64,000 nucleotides of DNA. It comes from Osedax fenrisi (lineage: Eukaryota > Annelida > Polychaeta > Sabellida > Siboglinidae). Numbering within the stretch: the first letter of the stretch is position 1; each line of letters opens with the position of its first letter. The notes under the pieces are model-generated. The model did no database searches. It worked only from the letters and a program-made list of their open reading frames with translations, and was not told where the DNA came from. Positions 51,021-63,239 of this stretch are shown here, piece after piece. Where the stretch lies: positions 992,001 through 1,056,000 of the forward strand of contig CAXHSG010000218.1 of the NCBI GenBank assembly GCA_964019155.1, read 5' to 3'. A program made the position numbers and the translations under genes.

Positions 51021-52460
51021 TAACTCTAGGTAACTCTAGTTAACTCTAGCTAACTCTAGCTAACTCTAGCTAACTCTAGCTAACTCTAGCTAACTCTAGC
51101 TAACTCTAGCTAACTTTAGCTAACTCTAGGTAACTCTAGCTAACTCTAGCTAAATCTAGGTAACTCTAGCTAACTCTAGCTAACTCTAGCTAACTCTAGC
51201 TAACTATAGGTAACTCTAGCTAACTCTAGCTAACTCTAGCTAACTCTAGCTAACTCAAGCTAACTCTAGCCAACTCTAGCTAACTCTAGCTAACTCTAGC
51301 TAACTCTAGCTAACTTTAGCTAACTCTAGCTAACTCTAGCTAACTCTAGCTAACTTTAGCTAACTCTAGCTAACTCTAGGTAACTTTAGCTAACTCTAGC
51401 TAACTCTAACTAACTCTAGCTAACTCTAGGTAACTCTAAGTAACTCTAGCTAACTTTAGCTAACTCTAGCTAACTCTAGGTAACTCTAGGTAACTCTAGC
51501 TAACTTTAGCTAACTCTAGATAACTATAGGTAACTCTAGGTAACTCTAGCTAACTCTAGTTAACTCTAGCTAACTCAAGCTAAGTCTAGCTAAGTCTAGC
51601 TAACTTTAGCTAAATTTAGCTAACTCTAGCTAACTCTAGATAATTCTAGCTAACTCTAGCTAACTCTAGCTAACTCTAGCTAACTCTAGGTAACTCTAGC
51701 TAACTTTAGCTAACTCTAGCTAACTCTAGGTAACTCTAGCTAACTCTAGCTAACTCTAGCTAAGTCTAGGTAACTCTAGCTAACTTTAGCTACCTCTAGC
51801 TAACTCTAGGTAACTCTAGCTAACTTTATCTAACTCTAGCCAACTCTAGGTAACTCTAGCTAACTTTAGCTAACTCTAGCTAACTTTAGCTAACTCTAGC
51901 TAACTCTAGGTAACTCTAGCTAACTTTAGCTAACTCTAGCTAACTCTAGGTAACTCTAGCTAACTGTATCTAACTCTAGCCAACTCTAGGTAACTCTAGC
52001 TAACTTTAGCTAACTCTATCTAACTCTAGCTAACACTAGCTAACTCTAGCTAACTCTAGCTAACTCTAGCTAACTCTAGCTAACTCTAGCTAATTCTAGC
52101 TAACTCTAGCTAACTCTAGCTAACTCTAGATAACTCTAGGTAACTCTAGGTAACTCTAGGTAACTCTAGCTAATTCTAGCTAACTCTAGGTAACTCTAGC
52201 TAACTCTAGCTAACTCTAGGTAACTCTAGGTAACTCTAGCTAACTCTAGGTAACTCTAGGTAACTCTAGCTAACTCTAGCTAACTCTATCTAACTCTAGC
52301 TAACTCTAGCTAATTCTAGGTAACTCTAGATAACTCTAGGTAACTCTAGCTAACTCTAGCTAACTCTAGCTAACTCTAGCTAACTCTAGCTAACTCTAGG
52401 TAACTCTAGCTAACTTTAGCTAACTCTAGCTAACTCTAGGTAACTCTAACTAACTCTAGC
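51021..52460 (+). repeat. 2,000-bp spaced HOR, first copy
   Basis: Matches 53021-54460 at offset 2,000 bp: CTCTAGTTAA at 51034 and 53034, CTCAAGCTAAGTC at 51574 and 53574, CTGTATC at 51964 and 53964. Differences: CTTTAGCTAC at 51784, CTCTATC at 52284 and CTCTAAC at 52444, against CTTTAGCTAA, CTCTAGC and CTCTAAA in the second. Confidence 0.82.
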
Positions 52461-53020
52461 TAACTCTAGCTAAATCTAGCTAACTCTAGGTAACTCTAGG
52501 TAACTCTAGCTAACTCTAGGTAACTCTAGGTAACTATAGCTAACTCTAGCTAACTCTAGCTAACTCTAGCTAACTCTAGCTAATTCTAGGTAACTCTAGG
52601 TAACTCTAGGTAACTCTAGCTAACTCTAGCTAACTCTAGCTAACTCTAGCTAACTCTAGGTAACTCTAGCTAACTTTAGCTAACTCTAGCTAACTCTAGA
52701 TAACTCTAACTAACTCTAGCTATCTCTAGCTAACTCTAGGTAACTTTAGTTAACTCTAGCTAACTCTAGCTAACTCTAGCTAACTCTAGCTAACTCTAGC
52801 TAACTCTAGGTAACTCTAGCTAACTCTAGTTAACTCTAGCTAACTCAAGCTAACTCTAGCTAACTCTAGCTAACTCTAGCTAACTCTAGCTAACTCTAGC
52901 TAACTTTAGCTAACTCTAGCTAACTCTAGTTAACTCTAGCTAACTCTAGGTAACTCTAGGTAACTCTAGGTAACTCTAGGTAACTCTAGCTAACTCTAGG
53001 TAACTCTAGCTAACTATAGC
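52461..53020 (+). repeat. Satellite linker between 2.0-kb copies
   Basis: Ordinary decamer between two HOR copies, with several variants (ATCTAGC, TTCTAGG, CTATCTC, CTTTAGTTAA). The last part, from about 52814, resembles the start of the 0.7-kb sub-unit at 27800 (CTCTAGTTAA followed by CTCAAGCTAA). Nothing but satellite is present. Confidence 0.7.
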
Positions 53021-53360
53021 TAACTCTAGGTAACTCTAGTTAACTCTAGCTAACTCTAGCTAACTCTAGCTAACTCTAGCTAACTCTAGCTAACTCTAGC
53101 TAACTCTAGCTAACTTTAGCTAACTCTAGGTAACTCTAGCTAACTCTAGCTAAATCTAGGTAACTCTAGCTAACTCTAGCTAACTCTAGCTAACTCTAGC
53201 TAACTATAGGTAACTCTAGCTAACTCTAGCTAACTCTAGCTAACTCTAGCTAACTCAAGCTAACTCTAGCCAACTCTAGCTAACTCTAGCTAACTCTAGC
53301 TAACTCTAGCTAACTTTAGCTAACTCTAGCTAACTCTAGCTAACTCTAGCTAACTTTAGC

Positions 53361-54640
53361 TAACTCTAGCTAACTCTAGGTAACTTTAGCTAACTCTAGC
53401 TAACTCTAACTAACTCTAGCTAACTCTAGGTAACTCTAAGTAACTCTAGCTAACTTTAGCTAACTCTAGCTAACTCTAGGTAACTCTAGGTAACTCTAGC
53501 TAACTTTAGCTAACTCTAGATAACTATAGGTAACTCTAGGTAACTCTAGCTAACTCTAGTTAACTCTAGCTAACTCAAGCTAAGTCTAGCTAAGTCTAGC
53601 TAACTTTAGCTAAATTTAGCTAACTCTAGCTAACTCTAGATAATTCTAGCTAACTCTAGCTAACTCTAGCTAACTCTAGCTAACTCTAGGTAACTCTAGC
53701 TAACTTTAGCTAACTCTAGCTAACTCTAGGTAACTCTAGCTAACTCTAGCTAACTCTAGCTAAGTCTAGGTAACTCTAGCTAACTTTAGCTAACTCTAGC
53801 TAACTCTAGGTAACTCTAGCTAACTTTATCTAACTCTAGCCAACTCTAGGTAACTCTAGCTAACTTTAGCTAACTCTAGCTAACTTTAGCTAACTCTAGC
53901 TAACTCTAGGTAACTCTAGCTAACTTTAGCTAACTCTAGCTAACTCTAGGTAACTCTAGCTAACTGTATCTAACTCTAGCCAACTCTAGGTAACTCTAGC
54001 TAACTTTAGCTAACTCTATCTAACTCTAGCTAACACTAGCTAACTCTAGCTAACTCTAGCTAACTCTAGCTAACTCTAGCTAACTCTAGCTAATTCTAGC
54101 TAACTCTAGCTAACTCTAGCTAACTCTAGATAACTCTAGGTAACTCTAGGTAACTCTAGGTAACTCACGCTAATTCTAGCTAACTCTAGGTAACTCTAGC
54201 TAACTCTAGCTAACTCTAGGTAACTCTAGGTAACTCTAGCTAACTCTAGGTAACTCTAGGTAACTCTAGCTAACTCTAGCTAACTCTAGCTAACTCTAGC
54301 TAACTCTAGCTAATTCTAGGTAACTCTAGATAACTCTAGGTAACTCTAGCTAACTCTAGCTAACTCTAACTAACTCTAGCTAACTCTAGCTAACTCTAGG
54401 TAACTCTAGCTAACTTTAGCTAACTCTAGCTAACTCTAGGTAACTCTAAATAACTCTAGCTAACTCTAGCTAACTCTAGCTAACTCTAGGTAACTCTAGG
54501 TAACTCTAGCTAACTCTAGGTAACTCTAGCTAACTCTAGCTAACTCTAGCTAACTCTAGCTAACTCTAGCTAACTCTAGCTAATTCTAGGTAACTCTAGG
54601 TAACTCTAGGTAACTCTAGCTAACTCTAGCTAACTTTAGC
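53361..54640 (+). repeat. 1,280-bp tandem HOR unit, first
   Basis: Directly followed by a second copy at 54641-55910. Shared markers at offset 1,280: CTCTAAC at 53404 and 54684, CTCAAGCTAAGTC at 53574 and 54854, CTGTATC at 53964 and 55244. The first unit has CTCACGCTAA at 54164 where the second has CTCTAGCTAA; this gives the only CpG I found outside the GCGC monomers. Confidence 0.86.
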
Positions 54641-55910
54641 TAACTCTAGCTAACTCTAGGTAACTTTAGCTAACTCTAGCTAACTCTAACTAACTCTAGC
54701 TAACTCTAGGTAACTCTAAGTAACTCTAGCTAACTTTAGCTAACTCTAGCTAACTCTAGGTAACTCTAGGTAACTCTAGCTAACTTTAGCTAACTCTAGA
54801 TAACTATAGGTAACTCTAGGTAACTCTAGCTAACTCTAGTTAACTCTAGCTAACTCAAGCTAAGTCTAGCTAAGTCTAGCTAACTTTAGCTAAATTTAGC
54901 TAACTCTAGCTAACTCTAGATAATTCTAGCTAACTCTAGCTAACTCTAGCTAACTCTAGCTAACTCTAGGTAACTCTAGCTAACTTTAGCTAACTCTAGC
55001 TAACTCTAGGTAACTCTAGCTAACTCTAGCTAACTCTAGCTAAGTCTAGGTAACTCTAGCTAACTTTAGCTAACTCTAGCTAACTCTAGGTAACTCTAGC
55101 TAACTTTATCTAACTCTAGCCAACTCTAGGTAACTCTAGCTAACTTTAGCTAACTCTAGCTAACTTTAGCTAACTCTAGCTAACTCTAGGTAACTCTAGC
55201 TAACTTTAGCTAACTCTAGCTAACTCTAGGTAACTCTAGCTAACTGTATCTAACTCTAGCCAACTCTAGGTAACTCTAGCTAACTTTAGCTAACTCTATC
55301 TAACTCTAGCTAACACTAGCTAACTCTAGCTAACTCTAGCTAACTCTAGCTAACTCTAGCTAACTCTAGCTAATTCTAGCTAACTCTAGCTAACTCTAGC
55401 TAACTCTAGATAACTCTAGGTAACTCTAGGTAACTCTAGGTAACTCTAGCTAATTCTAGCTAACTCTAGGTAACTCTAGCTAACTCTAGCTAACTCTAGG
55501 TAACTCTAGGTAACTCTAGCTAACTCTAGGTAACTCTAGGTAACTCTAGCTAACTCTAGCTAACTCTAGCTAACTCTAGCTAACTCTAGCTAATTCTAGG
55601 TAACTCTAGATAACTCTAGGTAACTCTAGCTAACTCTAGCTAACTCTAACTAACTCTAGCTAACTCTAGCTAACTCTAGGTAACTCTAGCTAACTTTAGC
55701 TAACTCTAGCTAACTATAGGTAACTCTAAATAACTCTAGCTAACTCTAGCTAACTCTAGCTAACTCTAGGTAACTCTAGGTAACTCTAGCTAACTCTAGG
55801 TAACTCTAGCTAACTCTAGCTAACTCTAGCTAACTCTAGCTAACTCTAGCTAACTCTAGCTAATTCTAGGTAACTCTAGGTAACTCTAGGTAACTCTAGC
55901 TAACTCTAGC
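54641..55910 (+). repeat. 1,280-bp tandem HOR unit, second
   Basis: Immediate tandem copy of 53361-54640, sharing the unusual CTCTAAATAA monomer (54444, 55724). One visible difference is CTATAGG at 55714 against CTCTAGG at 54434. The identity and direct adjacency make this one of the most recent duplications in the window. Confidence 0.86.
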
Positions 55911-56271
55911 TAACTCTAGCTAACTCTAGCTAACTCTAGGTAACTCTAGCTAACTTTAGCTAACTCTAGCTAACTCTAGGTAACTCTAGCTAACTCTAGC
56001 TATTTCTAGGTAACTCTAGGTAACTTTAGCTAACTCTAGCTAACTCTAGCTAACTCTAGCTAACTCTAGCTAACTCTAGCTAACTCTAGCTAACTCTAGC
56101 TAACTCTAGCTAACTCTAGCTATCTCTAGGTAACTCAAGGTAACTCTAGCTAACTCTAGCTAACTCTAGCTAACTCTAGCTAACTCTAGCTAACTCTAGC
56201 TAACTCTAGGTAACTCTAGGTAACTCTAGGTAACTCTAGCTAACTCTAGGTAACTCTAGGTAACTCTACCT

Positions 56272-57754
56272 AACTCTAGGTAACTCTAGCTAACTCTAGG
56301 TAACTCTAGCTAACTCTAGCTAACTCTAGCTAACTCTAGCTAACTCTAGGTAACTCTAGCTAATTCTAGGTAACTCTAGCTAACTCTAGCTAACTCTAGG
56401 TAACTCTAGGTAACTCTAGCTAACTCTAGTTAACTCTAGCTAACTCTAGCTAACTCTAGGTAACTCTATGTAACTCTAGGTAGCTCTAGCTAACTCTAGG
56501 TAACTCTAGCTAACTCTAGCTAAATATAGGTAACTCTAGGTAACTCTAGGTAACTCTAGCTAACTCTAGCTAACTTTAGCTAACTCTAGCTAACTCTAGC
56601 GCAACTCTAGCTAACTTTAGCTAACTCTAGCTAACTCTAGGTAACTCTAGCTAACTTTAGCCAACTCTAGCTAACTCTAGCTAAATCTAGATAACTCTAG
56701 CTAATTCTAGCTAACTCTAGCTAACTCTAGCTAACTCTAGGTAACTCTAGGTAACTCTAGCTATCTCTAGCTAACTTTAGCTAACTCTAGCTAACTCTAG
56801 GTAACTCTAGGTAACTCTAGGTAACTCTAGCTAACTTTAGCTAACTCTAGGTAACTATAGGTAACTCTAGGTAACTCTAGCTAACTCTAGTTAACTCTAG
56901 CTAACTCAAGCTAACTCTAGCTAACTCTAGCTAACTCTAGCTAACTCTAGCTAACTCTAGCTAACTTTAGCTAACTCTAGCTAACTCTAGGTAACTTTAG
57001 CTAACTCTAGCTAACTCTAACTAACTCTATCTAACTCTAGGTAACTCTAGGTAACTCTAGCTAACTTTAGCTAACTCTAGGTAACTATAGGTAACTCTAT
57101 GTATCACTAGCTAACTCTAGCTAACTTTAGCTAACTCTAGGTAACTTTAGCTAACTCTAGGTAACTATAGGTAACTTTAACTAACTCTAGCTAACTCTAG
57201 CTAACTCTAGCTAACTCTAGCTAACTCTAGCTAACTCTAGCTAATTCTAGCTAACTCTAGCTAACTCTAGCTAACTCTAGCTAACTCTAGCTAACTCTAG
57301 GTAACTCTAGGTAACTCTAGCTAACTCTAGTTAACTCTAGCTAACTCTAGGTAACTCTAGGTAACTCTAGGTAACTCTATCTAACTCTAGTTAACTCTAG
57401 CTAACTCTAGGTAACTCTAGGTAACTCTAGCTAACTCTAGGTAACTCTAGCTTACTCTAGCTAACTCTAGGTAACTCTAGCTAACTCTAGCTAACTCTAG
57501 CTAACTCTAGCTAACTCTAGGTAACTCTAGGTAACTCTAGGTAACTCTAGGTAACTCTAGCTAACTCTAGCTAACTCTAGGTAACTCTAGCTAACTCTAA
57601 CTAACTCTAGCTAACTCTAGCTAACTCTAGCTAACTCTAGCTAACTCTAGGTAACTCTAGGTAACTCTAGCTAAATCTAGCTAACTCTAGGTAACTCTAG
57701 GTAACTCTAGCTAACTTTAGCTAACTCTAGGTAACTATAGGTAACTCTAGGTAA
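56272..57754 (+). repeat. 6,901-bp spaced HOR, second copy
   Basis: Partner of 49371-50853, nearly identical; one visible difference is CTATCTCTAG at 56761, where the first copy has CTAACTCTAG. Upstream, at 56264, it carries the CTCTACCTAA monomer, which the first copy lacks because the inversion junction cuts it off. Confidence 0.86.
56594..56604 (+). repeat. 11-bp GCGC monomer, copy 8
   Basis: CTCTAGCGCAA, 6,901 bp after copy 7, in a 1.48-kb segment that matches the one at 49371. Confidence 0.95.
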
Positions 57755-58430
57755 CTCTATCTAACTCTAGTTAACTCTAGCTAACTCTAGGTAACTCTAG
57801 GTAACTCTAGGTAACTCTAGGTAACTCTAGCTAACTCTAGGTAACTCAAGCTAAGTCTAGCTAAGTCTAGCTAACTTTAGCTAAATTTAGCTAACTCTAG
57901 CTAACTCTAGATATTTCTAGCTAACTCTAGCTAACTCTAGCTAACTCTAGCTAACTCTAGGTAACTCTAGCTAACTTTAGCTAACTCTAGCTAACTCTAG
58001 GTAACTCTAGCTAACTTTAGCTAACTCTAGCTAACTCTAGGTAACTCTAGCTAACTGTATCTAACTCTAGCCAACTCTAGGTAACTCTAGCTAACTTTAG
58101 CTAACTCTATCTAACTCTAGCTAACACTAGCTAACTCTAGCTAACTCTAGCTAACTCTAGCTAACTCTAGCTAACTCTAGCTAATTCTAGCTAACTCTAG
58201 CTAACTCTAGCTAACTATAGATAACTCTAGGTAACTCTAGGTAACTCTAGGTAACTCTAGCTAATTCTAGCTAACTCTAGGTAACTCTAGCTAACTCTAG
58301 CTAACTCTAGGTAACTCTAGGTAACTCTAGCTAACTCTAGGTAACTCTAGGTAACTCTAGCTAACTCTAGCTAACTCTAGCTAACTCTAGCTAACTCTAG
58401 CTAATTCTAGGTAACTCTAGATAACTCTAG
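57411..58430 (+). repeat. 2,500-bp spaced HOR, first copy
   Basis: Matches 59911-60930 at offset 2,500 bp: CTTACTC at 57451 and 59951, CTCAAGCTAAGTC at 57845 and 60345, CTGTATC at 58055 and 60555. After 58430 a 60-bp indel changes the offset to 2,560 bp, and similarity continues to about 59290 and 61850 (CTCTACC at 58985 and 61545, AGGTAGCTC near 59200 and 61760). Confidence 0.82.
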
Positions 58431-59290
58431 CTAACTCTAGCTAACTCTAGCTAACTCTAGCTAACTCTAGCTAACTCTAGCTAACTCTAGGTAACTCTAG
58501 GTAACTCTAGCTAACTCTAGGTAACTCTAGGTAACTCTAGCTAACTCTAGCTAACTCTAGCTAACTCTAGCTAACTCTAGCTAATTCTAGGTAACTCTAG
58601 GTAACTCTAGGTAACTCTAGCTAACTCTAGCTAACTCTAGCTAACTCTAGCTAACTCTAGGTAACTCTAGCTAACTTTAGCTAACTCTAGCTAACTCTAG
58701 GTAACTCTAGCTAACTCTAGCTATCTCTAGGTAACTCTAGGTAACTTTAGCTAACTCTAGCTAACTCTAGCTAACTCTAGCTAACTCTAGCTAACTCTAG
58801 CTAACTCTAGCTAACTCTAGCTAACTCTAGCTAACTCTAGCTATCTCTAGGTAACTCTAGGTAACTCTAGCTAACTCTAGCTAACTCTAGCTAACTCTAG
58901 CTAACTCTAGCTAACTCTAGCTAACTCTAGGTAACTCTAGGTAACTCTAGGTAACTCTAGCTAACTCTAGGTAACTCTAGGTAACTCTACCTAACACTAG
59001 GTAACTCTAGCTAACTCTAGGTAACTCTAGCTAACTCTAGCTAACTCTAGCTAACTCTAGCTAACTCTAGGTAACTCTAGCTAATTCTAGGTAACTCTAG
59101 CTAACTCTAGCTAACTCTAGGTAACTCTAGGTAACTCTAGCTAACTCTAGCTAACTCTAGCTAACTCTAGCTAACTCTAGGTAACTCTATGTAACTCTAG
59201 GTAGCTCTAGCTAACTCTAGGTAACTCTAGCTAACTCTAGCTAAATATAGGTAACTCTAGGTAACTCTAGGTAACTCTAGCTAACTCTAG

Positions 59291-59910
59291 CTAACTCTAG
59301 GTAACTCTAGGTAACTCTAGCTAAATCTAGCTAACTCTAGGTAACTCTAGGTAACTCTAGCTAACTTTAGCTAACTCTAGGTAACTATAGGTAACTCTAG
59401 GTAACTCTATCTAACTCTAGTTAACTCTAGCTAACTATAGGTAACTCTAGGTAACTCTAGGTAACTCTAGGTAACTCTAGCTAACTCTAGGTAACTCAAG
59501 CTAAGTCTAGCTAAGTCTAGCTAAATTTAGCTAAATTTAGCTATCTCTAGGTAACTCTAGGTAACTCTAGCTAACTCTAGCTAACTCTAGGTAACTCTAG
59601 CTAACTTTAGCCAACTCTAGCTAACTCTAGCTAAATCTAGATAACTCTAGCTAATTCTAGCTAACTCTAGCTAACTCTAGCTAACTCTAGGTAACTCTAG
59701 GTAACTCTAGCTAACTCTAGCTAACTTTAGCTAACTCTAGCTAACTCTAGCTAACTTTAGCCAACTCTAGCTAACTCTAGCTAAATCTAGATAACTCTAG
59801 CTAATTCTAGCTAACTCTAGCTAACTCTAGCTAACTCTAGGTAACTCTAGGTAACTCTAGCTAACTCTAGCTAACTTTAGCTAACTCTAGCTAACTCTAG
59901 GTAACTCTAG
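59291..59910 (+). repeat. Mosaic insert of short module fragments
   Basis: 59311-59540 matches 60161-60390 at offset 850 bp. From about 59541 the order jumps to fragments normally found downstream of a GCGC monomer (CTTTAGCCAA, AAATCTAGAT, AATTCTAG) without the GCGC unit. That fragment occurs twice, at about 59601 and 59751, a 150-bp step. The stretch looks like a patchwork of pieces from at least two modules. Confidence 0.72.
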
Positions 59911-60930
59911 GTAACTCTAGGTAACTCTAGCTAACTCTAGGTAACTCTAGCTTACTCTAGCTAACTCTAGGTAACTCTAGCTAACTCTAGCTAACTCTAG
60001 CTAACTCTAGCTAACTCTAGGTAACTCTAGGTAACTCTAGGTAACTCTAGGTAACTCTAGCTAACTCTAGCTAACTCTAGGTAACTCTAGCTAACTCTAA
60101 CTAACTCTAGCTAACTCTAGCTAACTCTAGCTAACTCTAGCTAACTCTAGGTAACTCTAGGTAACTCTAGCTAAATCTAGCTAACTCTAGGTAACTCTAG
60201 GTAACTCTAGCTAACTTTAGCTAACTCTAGGTAACTATAGGTAACTCTAGGTAACTCTATCTAACTCTAGTTAACTCTAGCTAACTATAGGTAACTCTAG
60301 GTAACTCTAGGTAACTCTAGGTAACTCTAGCTAACTCTAGGTAACTCAAGCTAAGTCTAGCTAAGTCTAGCTAAATTTAGCTAAATTTAGCTAACTCTAG
60401 CTAACTCTAGATATTTCTAGCTAACTCTAGCTAACTCTAGCTAACTCTAGCTAACTCTAGGTAACTCTAGCTAACTTTAGCTAACTCTAGCTAACTCTAG
60501 GTAACTCTAGCTAACTTTAGCTAACTCTAGCTAACTCTAGGTAACTCTAGCTAACTGTATCTAACTCTAGCCAACTCTAGGTAACTCTAGCTAACTTTAG
60601 CTAACTCTATCTATCTCTAGCTAACACTAGCTAACTCTAGCTAACTCTAGCTAACTCTAGCTAACTCTAGCTAACTCTAGCTAATTCTAGCTAACTCTAG
60701 CTAACTCTAGCTAACTCTAGATAACTCTAGGTAACTCTAGGTAACTCTAGGTAACTCTAGCTAATTCTAGCTAACTCTAGGTAACTCTAGCTAACTCTAG
60801 CTAACTCTAGGTAACTCTAGGTAACTCTAGCTAACTCTAGGTAACTCTAGGTAACTCTAGCTAACTCTAGCTAACTCTAGCTAACTCTAGCTAACTCTAG
60901 CTAATTCTAGGTAACTCTAGATAACTCTAG
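59911..60930 (+). repeat. 2,500-bp spaced HOR, second copy
   Basis: Partner of 57411-58430. Private differences include CTATAGG near 60285 and ATTTAGC near 60375 (a doubled ATTTAGCTAA). These two changes are shared with the shorter copy at 59311-59540, so that copy is the closer relative at this point. Confidence 0.8.
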
Positions 60931-61399
60931 GTAACTCTAGCTAACTCTAGCTAACTCTAGCTAACTCTAGGTAACTCTAGCTAACTTTAGCTAACTCTAG
61001 CTAACTCTAGGTAACTCTAACTAACTCTAGCTAACTCTAGCAAACTCTAGCTAACTCTAGGTAACTCTAGGTAACTCTAGCTAACTCTAGGTAACTCTAG
61101 ATAACTCTAGCTAACTCTAGCTAACTCTAGCTAACTCTAGCTAACTCTAGCTAATTCTAGGTAACTCTAGGTAACTCTAGGTAACTCTAGCTAACTCTAG
61201 CTAACTCTAGCTAACTCTAGCTAACTCTAGGTAACTCTAGCTAACTTTAGCTAACTCTAGCTAACTCTAGGTAACTCTAGCTAACTCTAGCTATCTCTAG
61301 GTAACTCTAGGTAACTTTAGCTAACTCTAGCTAACTCTAGCTAACTCTAGCTAACTCTAGCTAACTCTAGCTAACTCTAGCTAACTCTAGCTAACTCTA

Positions 61400-62530
61400 G
61401 CTATCTCTAGGTAACTCTAGGTAACTCTAGTTAACTCTAGCTAACTCTAGCTAACTCTAGCTAACTCTAGCTAACTCTAGCTAACTCTAGGTAACTCTAG
61501 GTAACTCTAGGTAACTCTAGCTAACTCTAGGTAACTCTAGGTAACTCTACCTAACTCTAGGTAACTCTAGCTAACTCTAGGTAACTCTAGCTAACTCTAG
61601 CTAACTCTAGCTAACTCTAGCTAACTCTAGGTAACTCTAGCTAATTCTAGGTAACTCTAGCTAACTCTAGCTAACTCTAGGTAACTCTAGGTAACTCTAG
61701 CTAACTCTAGCTAACTCTAGCTAACTCTAGCTAACTCTAGGTAACTCTATGTAACTCTAGGTAGCTCTAGCTAACTCTAGGTAACTCTAGCTAACTCTAG
61801 CTAAATATAGGTAACTCTAGGTAACTCTAGGTAACTCTAGCTAACTCTAGCTAACTTTAGCTAACTCTAGCTAACTCTAGCGCAACTCTAGCTAACTTTA
61901 GCTAACTCTAGCTAACTCTAGGTAACTCTAGCTAACTTTAGCCAACTCTAGCTAACTCTAGCTAAATCTAGATAACTCTAGCTAATTCTAGCTAACTCTA
62001 GCTAACTCTAGCTAACTCTAGGTAACTCTAGGTAACTCTAGCTAACTCTAGCTAACTTTAGCTAACTCTAGCTAACTCTAGGTAACTCTAGGTAACTCTA
62101 GGTAACTCTAGCTAACTTTAGCTAACTCTAGGTAACTATAGGTAACTCTAGGTAACTCTAGCTAACTCTAGTTAACTCTAGCTAACTCAAGCTAACTCTA
62201 GCTAACTCTAGCTAACTCTAGCTAACTCTAGCTAACTCTAGCTAACTTTAGCTAACTCTAGCTAACTCTAGGTAACTTTAGCTAACTCTAGCTAACTCTA
62301 ACTAACTCTATCTAACTCTAGGTAACTCTAGGTAACTCTAGCTAACTTTAGCTAACTCTAGGTAACTATAGGTAACTCTATGTATCACTAGCTAACTCTA
62401 GCTAACTTTAGCTAACTCTAGGTAACTTTAGCTAACTCTAGGTAACTATAGGTAACTTTAACTAACTCTAGCTAACTCTAGCTAACTCTAGCTAACTCTA
62501 GCTAACTCTAGCTAACTCTAGCTAATTCTA
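61400..62530 (+). repeat. Third copy of the GCGC/ATGTATCAC module
   Basis: Matches about 56120-57250 at offset 5,281 bp (GCGC at 56594 and 61875, CTCTATGTATCAC at 57095 and 62376). At 62531 it switches to the TTCTAGGTAACTCTAGG order seen near 58590 and 61150, again with no register change. Confidence 0.78.
61875..61885 (+). repeat. 11-bp GCGC monomer, copy 9
   Basis: CTCTAGCGCAA, 5,281 bp after copy 8, same flanks. Confidence 0.95.
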
Positions 62531-63239
62531 GGTAACTCTAGGTAACTCTAGGTAACTCTAGCTAACTCTAGCTAACTCTAGCTAACTCTAGCTAACTCTA
62601 GGTAACTCTAGCTAACTTTAGCTAACTCTAGCTAACTCTAGGTAACTCTAGCTAACTCTAGCTATCTCTAGGTAACTCTAGGTAACTTTAGCTAACTCTA
62701 GCTAACTCTAGCTAACTCTAGCTAACTCTAGCTAACTCTAGCTAACTCTAGCTAACTCTAGCTAACTCTAGCTATCTCTAGGTAACTCTAGGTAACTCTA
62801 GCTAACTCTAGCTAACTCTAGCTAACTCTAGCTAACTCTAGCTAACTCTAGCTAACTCTAGGTAACTCTAGGTAACTCTAGGTAACTCTAGCTAACTCTA
62901 GGTAACTCTAGGTAACTCTACCTAACTCTAGGTAACTCTAGCTAACTCTAGGTAACTCTAGCTAACTCTAGCTAACTCTAGCTAACTCTAGCTAACTCTA
63001 GGTAACTCTAGCTAATTCTAGGTAACTCTAGCTAACTCTAGCTAACTCTAGGTAACTCTAGGTAACTCTAGCTAACTCTAGCTAACTCTAGCTAACTCTA
63101 GCTAACTCTAGGTAACTCTATGTAACTCTAGGTAGCTCTAGCTAACTCTAGGTAACTCTAGCTAACTCTAGCTAAATATAGGTAACTCTAGGTAACTCTA
63201 GGTAACTCTAGCTAACTCTAGCTAACTTTAGCTAACTCT

